DNA from: DATKQI01 sp035532755 | GTDB taxonomy: Bacteria > Pseudomonadota > Alphaproteobacteria > Acetobacterales > Acetobacteraceae | Length of the DNA stretch: 10,022 nucleotides | NCBI GenBank assembly: GCA_035532755.1 | Contig: DATKQI010000158.1 | Span: forward strand, 1 to 10,022 | Direction of reading: 5' to 3' | In this document: piece after piece, positions 6,773-10,022 of the stretch | Layout: each line of letters starts with the position of its first letter | Position numbering within the stretch: position 1 is the first letter of the stretch | Program-made: the position numbers and the translations under genes | Notes under the pieces: model-generated | Databases searched by the model: none | The model's input: only the letters and a program-made list of their open reading frames with translations | Told to the model about the DNA's origin: nothing

Positions 6773-8089
6773 ATGAGCAAACCTGCCGAACCACCGCCGC
6801 GCACAGGATCGCAAAGCCGCATACTCGGCATGGCCCGGCCGGCGCCCCGCATGGCCGAAACCGTGCGCAAGGCCGCACCGCTCGGTCTGGATCTTGCTGC
6901 ACGCATGGCGGAGATCGATCAGGGCGCGCTGTGCGGCTTCCGCCTCGAGCGCCTGCGCGCCGAACTCCGCCGGCGGGACTATGCCGCGGCGCTGCTCTCC
7001 GATCCCATCAACATCCGCTATGCCACCGGCACGCGCAACATGGCGGTCTGGACCATGCACGCACCCGGACGCTACGCCTTCATCGCCACCGAAGGGCCGG
7101 TCGTGCTGTTCGATTTTGCCGCCACCCGCCATCTGAGCGAAGGTTTTGCAACCATCGACGAGCGCCGCGCCAGTACGCCCTGGTTCTACTTCCTCGCCGG
7201 CCCGCGAGTTCCGGAAAAAGCCGCGATCTGGGCCGAGGAAGTGGCAAGCCTCGTCGCCACGCACGGAGGGGCCAACCATCGGCTGGCGATCGACCGCTGC
7301 GAACCCTGGGGAGCCGAGCGCCTGCTCGCACGCGGCATCAGCCTGTTCGACGCCCAGGAGCCGATCGAGCAGGCGCGGGCGATCAAATCACCCGAGGAAA
7401 TCCGGTGCCTGCGCCTGGCCATGGACGTCTGCGACATCGCCGTGGATCGGATGCGCGCGGCGCTGGAGCCGGGAATGACCGAGAACCAGCTCTGGAGCAT
7501 CCTGCACGAGACCAACATCGCCCATGACGGCGAGTGGATCGAGTGCCGGCTGCTGGCCGCGGGCGAGCGCACCAACCCATGGTTCCAGGAATGCGGCAAC
7601 CGCGTCATACAGGCGGGCGACATGGTCGGGTTCGATACCGACATGGTCGGACCGAACGGCTATCTCGCCGACATCTCGCGGAGTTACGTCTGCCCGGGGC
7701 GCAAACCGACGGGCGAGCAACGCCGGCTGCATGCGCTGGCCGAGGAGCAGGTGCTGTTCAACACCGACCTCCTGCGCCCCGGCCTCTCGTTCCGGGAATT
7801 CGGCGAGCGCTGCTGGGCGGTGCCCGAGGAGTTCGTCGCCAACCGCTACATGGCGTTGGTGCATGGGGTCGGCCTGGTCGATGAATACCCCTCTCTTCCG
7901 TACGCCCAGGATTTTGCCGGGTGGGGCTATGACGGCGTGTTCGAGGAACACATGGTGGTTTCGGTCGAAAGCTATATTGGCGCAGTCGGCGGCGGGGAGG
8001 GCGTCAAGCTCGAGCAGCAGGTGCTCATTACGGCGGGCGGCGCCGTCGCGCTTTCGCGGGCGCCGTTCGTCGATTCGATCCTGCCGTGA
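6773..8089 (+). CDS. M24 family metalloenzyme, DddP-like (DMSP lyase-like or peptidase-like)
   Basis: A 438-residue cytoplasmic protein of the creatinase/aminopeptidase-P 'pita-bread' fold: N-terminal domain to about residue 205, catalytic domain after. The start at 6773 has GGAG at 6764-6767 and lies 19 bases after the ATPase stop, so it is the last gene of the importer operon. Likely metal ligands are D288 and D290 (FDTDMVG), D300 (LADISR), H364 (HGVGL), E399 (VSVES) and E414 (KLEQQVL). The spacing equals that recalled for structurally studied DddP (D295, D297, D307, H371, E406, E421), a constant shift of seven. Y359 and D370 fall on the DddP residues Y366 and catalytic D377. EWIECRLLA followed by RTNPWFQECG (about 254-274) is shared with DddP and its close M24 relatives. 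DddP cleaves dimethylsulfoniopropionate to dimethyl sulfide and acrylate. Many close relatives lack proven activity, so a peptidase, amidohydrolase or other lyase role is equally possible. The M24 fold is near certain; the reaction is not. Confidence 0.9.
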   Translation: MSKPAEPPPRTGSQSRILGMARPAPRMAETVRKAAPLGLDLAARMAEIDQGALCGFRLERLRAELRRRDYAAALLSDPINIRYATGTRNMAVWTMHAPGRYAFIATEGPVVLFDFAATRHLSEGFATIDERRASTPWFYFLAGPRVPEKAAIWAEEVASLVATHGGANHRLAIDRCEPWGAERLLARGISLFDAQEPIEQARAIKSPEEIRCLRLAMDVCDIAVDRMRAALEPGMTENQLWSILHETNIAHDGEWIECRLLAAGERTNPWFQECGNRVIQAGDMVGFDTDMVGPNGYLADISRSYVCPGRKPTGEQRRLHALAEEQVLFNTDLLRPGLSFREFGERCWAVPEEFVANRYMALVHGVGLVDEYPSLPYAQDFAGWGYDGVFEEHMVVSVESYIGAVGGGEGVKLEQQVLITAGGAVALSRAPFVDSILP

Positions 8090-8108
8090 GCGGTTCGCCC
8101 GCTTCGCG

Positions 8109-9011
8109 CTACGCCCCGGGAGCCGGGCCTGGCGGCGGCTCGCCTTCCAGCGCGTCGCGGGCGATATCGAAGATGCTCCGCACCAGCGGCAGGGCGTGGC
8201 GTTCCTCCAGGCAGATGAGATATTCCGTGACGAGAAGATTGACGCCCCGGACGTCCAGCGGGTGGGTTTGCGCATCCTGGCCGAGCTCGCTTTCGAACAC
8301 GATGCCGATTCCGAAATCGGCCAGCACCGCCTCGCGCACCGCCTCGCGGGTTTGAACCTCGATCAGCCGGCCGGGGCGGACGCCGCTTTCGGCCAGCCGG
8401 GTTTCGAACACCTCCCGCGTGATCGAGCCGCGTTCGCGGATCACGAGGTCGCAGCCGGCGAGTTCGCCCATCGCCACGCTGCGGCGCCGTGCCCACGGGT
8501 GGCGCTTCGGCACGAACAGCACGAGCTTGTCGCTGCGGATGGGCAGGCTGCGGATGCGCGGGTCCGACGTCTGCTTCGCCGTCACGCCGGCATCGGCCTC
8601 GAAATCCAGCACCCGGTGGATCACGTCCGACGAATTGCCGATCCGCAGCGAGAAGGTGAGGCCCGGATGCTTCCGTTTCAGCACCGCCAGCAGCGGCATC
8701 ACATGGGTCGGGCTGTCGGCCGATACGCGGAGCTGCCCGCGCGTGAGCGTGAGCGCGCCGGCGAGAAGGTCCCGCGCCTCGTCCTCCGCCGCGAACAGGC
8801 GCGTGGTGATCGCCATCAGGCTCTGCCCGATCGGCGTGACCGTGATCTTCCGCCCGTGCCGGTTGAACAGGCTGACGCCGTAGCTGGCTTCCAGCGCGCG
8901 CACCTGGGCGGACAGCGTGGGCTGGCTGATCGCGGCCGCGCGGGAGGCGCCGGTGAAGCTGCCCGCCTGGGCGACACGGTGGAAGGCGCGAAGCAGGGTC
9001 GTGTTCATCAT
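8109..9011 (-). CDS. LysR-type regulator of the aminoethylphosphonate-catabolism type
   Basis: A 300-residue transcription factor. The winged helix-turn-helix lies in residues 4-63 (LLRAFHRVAQAGSFTGASRA, then ISQPTLSAQVRALE and LFNRHGRKITVTPIG). The effector-binding domain spans about 92-290 and begins GQLRVSADSPTHVMPLLA, a phrase typical of the LysR proteins found next to AEP-catabolism genes (TIGR03339-type, from memory). The gene is divergent from phnW across 115 bases that carry a LysR-style palindrome, so it most likely controls phnW and itself, with AEP or a product as effector (inference). Two ATG codons are adjacent at the start (9011 and 9008); the ribosome-binding site is weak (GGCGG). 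Its 3' end is 19 bases from the convergent M24 gene with no clear terminator between. Whether it also controls the importer operon cannot be told. Confidence 0.92.
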   Translation of the reverse strand: MMNTTLLRAFHRVAQAGSFTGASRAAAISQPTLSAQVRALEASYGVSLFNRHGRKITVTPIGQSLMAITTRLFAAEDEARDLLAGALTLTRGQLRVSADSPTHVMPLLAVLKRKHPGLTFSLRIGNSSDVIHRVLDFEADAGVTAKQTSDPRIRSLPIRSDKLVLFVPKRHPWARRRSVAMGELAGCDLVIRERGSITREVFETRLAESGVRPGRLIEVQTREAVREAVLADFGIGIVFESELGQDAQTHPLDVRGVNLLVTEYLICLEERHALPLVRSIFDIARDALEGEPPPGPAPGA

Positions 9012-9028
9012 CCGCCGCCGGGGCTGAT

Positions 9029-9043
9029 ATAGATTCTATCTAT
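9029..9043. promoter_or_regulatory. Probable LysR operator (T-N11-A palindrome)
   Basis: ATAGAT (9029-9034), TCT, ATCTAT (9038-9043) is a perfect inverted repeat with 6-base arms. Its core TAGAT-N3-ATCTA at 9030-9042 fits the T-N11-A rule for LysR-family recognition sites. It lies 18 bases before the LysR start and 84 bases before phnW, as expected for an autoregulated divergent pair. A further ATCTA half-site is at 9051-9055, 13 bases on from the one at 9038, and could be the activation half-site. Confidence 0.6.
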
Positions 9044-9064
9044 CAATCCCATCTAAACTAACTA

Positions 9065-9080
9065 TTTGACCAATGTCAAA
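9065..9080. promoter_or_regulatory. Second palindrome overlapping divergent -35-like elements
   Basis: TTTGAC-CAAT-GTCAAA is a perfect inverted repeat with 6-base arms. It holds TTGACC (9066-9071) reading toward phnW and a consensus TTGACA (9079 to 9074, minus strand) reading toward the LysR gene. A minus-strand -10-like TTAGAT follows 17 bases later (three of six consensus positions). No good -10 is seen on the plus strand. It may be back-to-back promoters, a second regulator site, or both. Confidence 0.4.
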
Positions 9081-9126
9081 GCCCTGGGCAGCGTGACCGG
9101 CAGTTCCCGACGGAGGTTTCGCCCCC

Positions 9127-10022
9127 ATGACGCCAGGCCGGATCAACCACGCCGCTTCCGAAACGGGTGACCCGCTGCTGCTCACGCCGGGGCCGCTGAC
9201 CACCTCGCGGACGGTGAAGCAGGCGATGGTTCACGACTGGGGTTCGCGCGATGCGGCCTTCATCGAGATCAACCGCACGGTCCTGCAGCGGCTGCCGGAG
9301 ATCATCAACGGGCAGGGCAGCTTTGTCGCGGTGCCGATGCAGGGGTCCGGCACCTTCGCGGTGGAGGCGATGCTGACGAGTTTCGTGCCGCGCGGCGGTG
9401 GCGTTCTGCTCCTGATCAATGGCGCCTACGGCCATCGGGCGAAGCGCATCCTCGATATCGCGGGCCGCAAGACCGTGGTGCACGAGACGGCGGAGGATAC
9501 GCCGCCGGATCTGGAAGCGGTGGACCACATCCTGAGGAGCGATGCCGGCATCAGCCATGTCTTCGCCGTTCATTGCGAGACGACAAGCGGCATCCTCAAC
9601 CCGATCGGCGAGATTGCCGCCATCGCGGAGCGCCACGGCAAGCGGCTGCTGATCGATGCGATGAGCGCCTTCGGCGCCCTTCCGCTCGATGCCGCGACGA
9701 CCCGTTTCGATGCCGTTGCCGCATCCTCCAACAAGTGCATCGAAGGCGTTCCGGGGCTCGGCTTCGTGATCTGCCGCCGCGCGGCATTGGCTGAAACCGG
9801 AGGCAATGCGACGACCCTCGTGCTCGATCTGCACGACCAGTGGCGGGCGATGGAGAAGGCCGGGCAGTACCGCTTCACGCCGCCCATCCATGTGATCGTT
9901 GCGTTCCATCAGGCGCTGGCGGAGTTCGCGGCCGAAGGCGGCGTGGCGGGGCGCGGCGGGCGCTATGCGGAAAACTGCCGAATCCTGATCGACGGGATGC
10001 GGTCGCTCGGCTTCCGCACGCT
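9127..10022 (+). CDS. phnW: 2-aminoethylphosphonate:pyruvate transaminase (5' part, runs off the window)
   Basis: The first 298 residues of PhnW, a PLP-dependent class V aminotransferase that converts 2-aminoethylphosphonate and pyruvate to phosphonoacetaldehyde and alanine in the cytoplasm. The start at 9127 has GGAGG at 9112-9116. Family blocks in order: LLTPGPLTTSRTVKQAM (18-34) followed by HDWGSRD, VPMQGSGTFAVEAML (69-83), LLINGAYG (95-102), AVHCETTSGILNP (147-159), LLIDAMSAFGALPLDA (174-189) with D177 positioned for the PLP ring nitrogen, and ASSNKCIEGVPG (199-210) with K203 as the PLP-binding lysine. DQWRAMEKAGQYRFTPP (237-253) and EGGVAGRGGRY (270-280) are characteristic of PhnW rather than of serine or alanine-glyoxylate aminotransferases. 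About 60-70 C-terminal residues lie beyond base 10022. Divergent from the LysR gene and probably regulated by it. A partner enzyme for phosphonoacetaldehyde (PhnX hydrolase or PhnY dehydrogenase with PhnA) is expected downstream. Confidence 0.95.
   Translation, partial: MTPGRINHAASETGDPLLLTPGPLTTSRTVKQAMVHDWGSRDAAFIEINRTVLQRLPEIINGQGSFVAVPMQGSGTFAVEAMLTSFVPRGGGVLLLINGAYGHRAKRILDIAGRKTVVHETAEDTPPDLEAVDHILRSDAGISHVFAVHCETTSGILNPIGEIAAIAERHGKRLLIDAMSAFGALPLDAATTRFDAVAASSNKCIEGVPGLGFVICRRAALAETGGNATTLVLDLHDQWRAMEKAGQYRFTPPIHVIVAFHQALAEFAAEGGVAGRGGRYAENCRILIDGMRSLGFRT

Noticed and set aside
6773..8089. Naming the M24 gene dddP outright
   Set aside because: Residue spacing fits DddP, but related M24 proteins of unknown function share much of this pattern, and the neighbourhood shows no other DMSP gene.
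8090..8130. Terminator between the convergent M24 and LysR genes (CCCGG-GAG-CCGGG at 8115-8127)
   Set aside because: The stem is only five pairs, lies inside the LysR coding end and has no T-run, so a terminator is not supported.
7524..9032. Long plus-strand frame spanning the M24 end and the LysR gene
   Set aside because: It crosses two well-supported genes in wrong frames, and its protein shows no recognisable domain.
1..10022. CRISPR array, tRNA or rRNA gene, integrase or attachment site
   Set aside because: I saw no regularly spaced repeats, no tRNA-like cloverleaf sequence and no integrase. The IS5 remnant is the only mobile-element trace.

Overview
The window looks like a chromosomal stretch from a high-GC Alphaproteobacterium. 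From about position 500 onward it is strongly GC-rich with G/C-ending codons. The twin-arginine-type signal on a family 5 binding protein, the IS5-type transposase and the LysR/phnW pair all fit that group (inference; no rRNA or marker gene is present). Bases 1 to about 490 are clearly more A/T-rich and use different codons, so they look like acquired DNA.

Layout. (i) 1-490: an A/T-rich island with a small gene that resembles the C-terminal part of Abi-alpha (DUF4393) proteins. (ii) 452-805: the C-terminal third of an IS5-type transposase on the minus strand, broken near a 26-base inverted repeat. It marks the boundary between the island and the GC-rich genome. (iii) 963-8089: a compact plus-strand operon holding a complete peptide-type (Dpp/Opp) ABC importer and an M24 'pita-bread' enzyme. 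The order is binding protein, two permeases, a fused double ATPase, then the enzyme. The three membrane and ATPase genes overlap by 4 and 11 bases, and the enzyme follows after 19 bases. (iv) 8109-9011 (minus): a LysR-type regulator convergent with the operon. (v) 9127 to the window edge: phnW, 2-aminoethylphosphonate:pyruvate transaminase, divergent from the LysR gene across a 115-base control region with two perfect palindromes.

How the parts may work together. The ABC importer should bring an oligopeptide-like or small zwitterionic compound into the cytoplasm, where the co-transcribed M24 enzyme would process it. That enzyme is not a plain Xaa-Pro peptidase. Its spacing of metal ligands and two further active-site residues match the DMSP lyase DddP, as recalled from the published structures. 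The LysR/phnW pair is a standard arrangement for 2-aminoethylphosphonate (AEP) use: PhnW makes phosphonoacetaldehyde, and the next enzyme would lie beyond the window. Whether the importer/M24 operon and the phosphonate module share a pathway is open. They are adjacent but read from different promoters.

The most interesting points are the DddP-like enzyme tied to a Dpp-type importer, the well-formed LysR operator upstream of phnW, and the degenerate EAA loop in the second permease.
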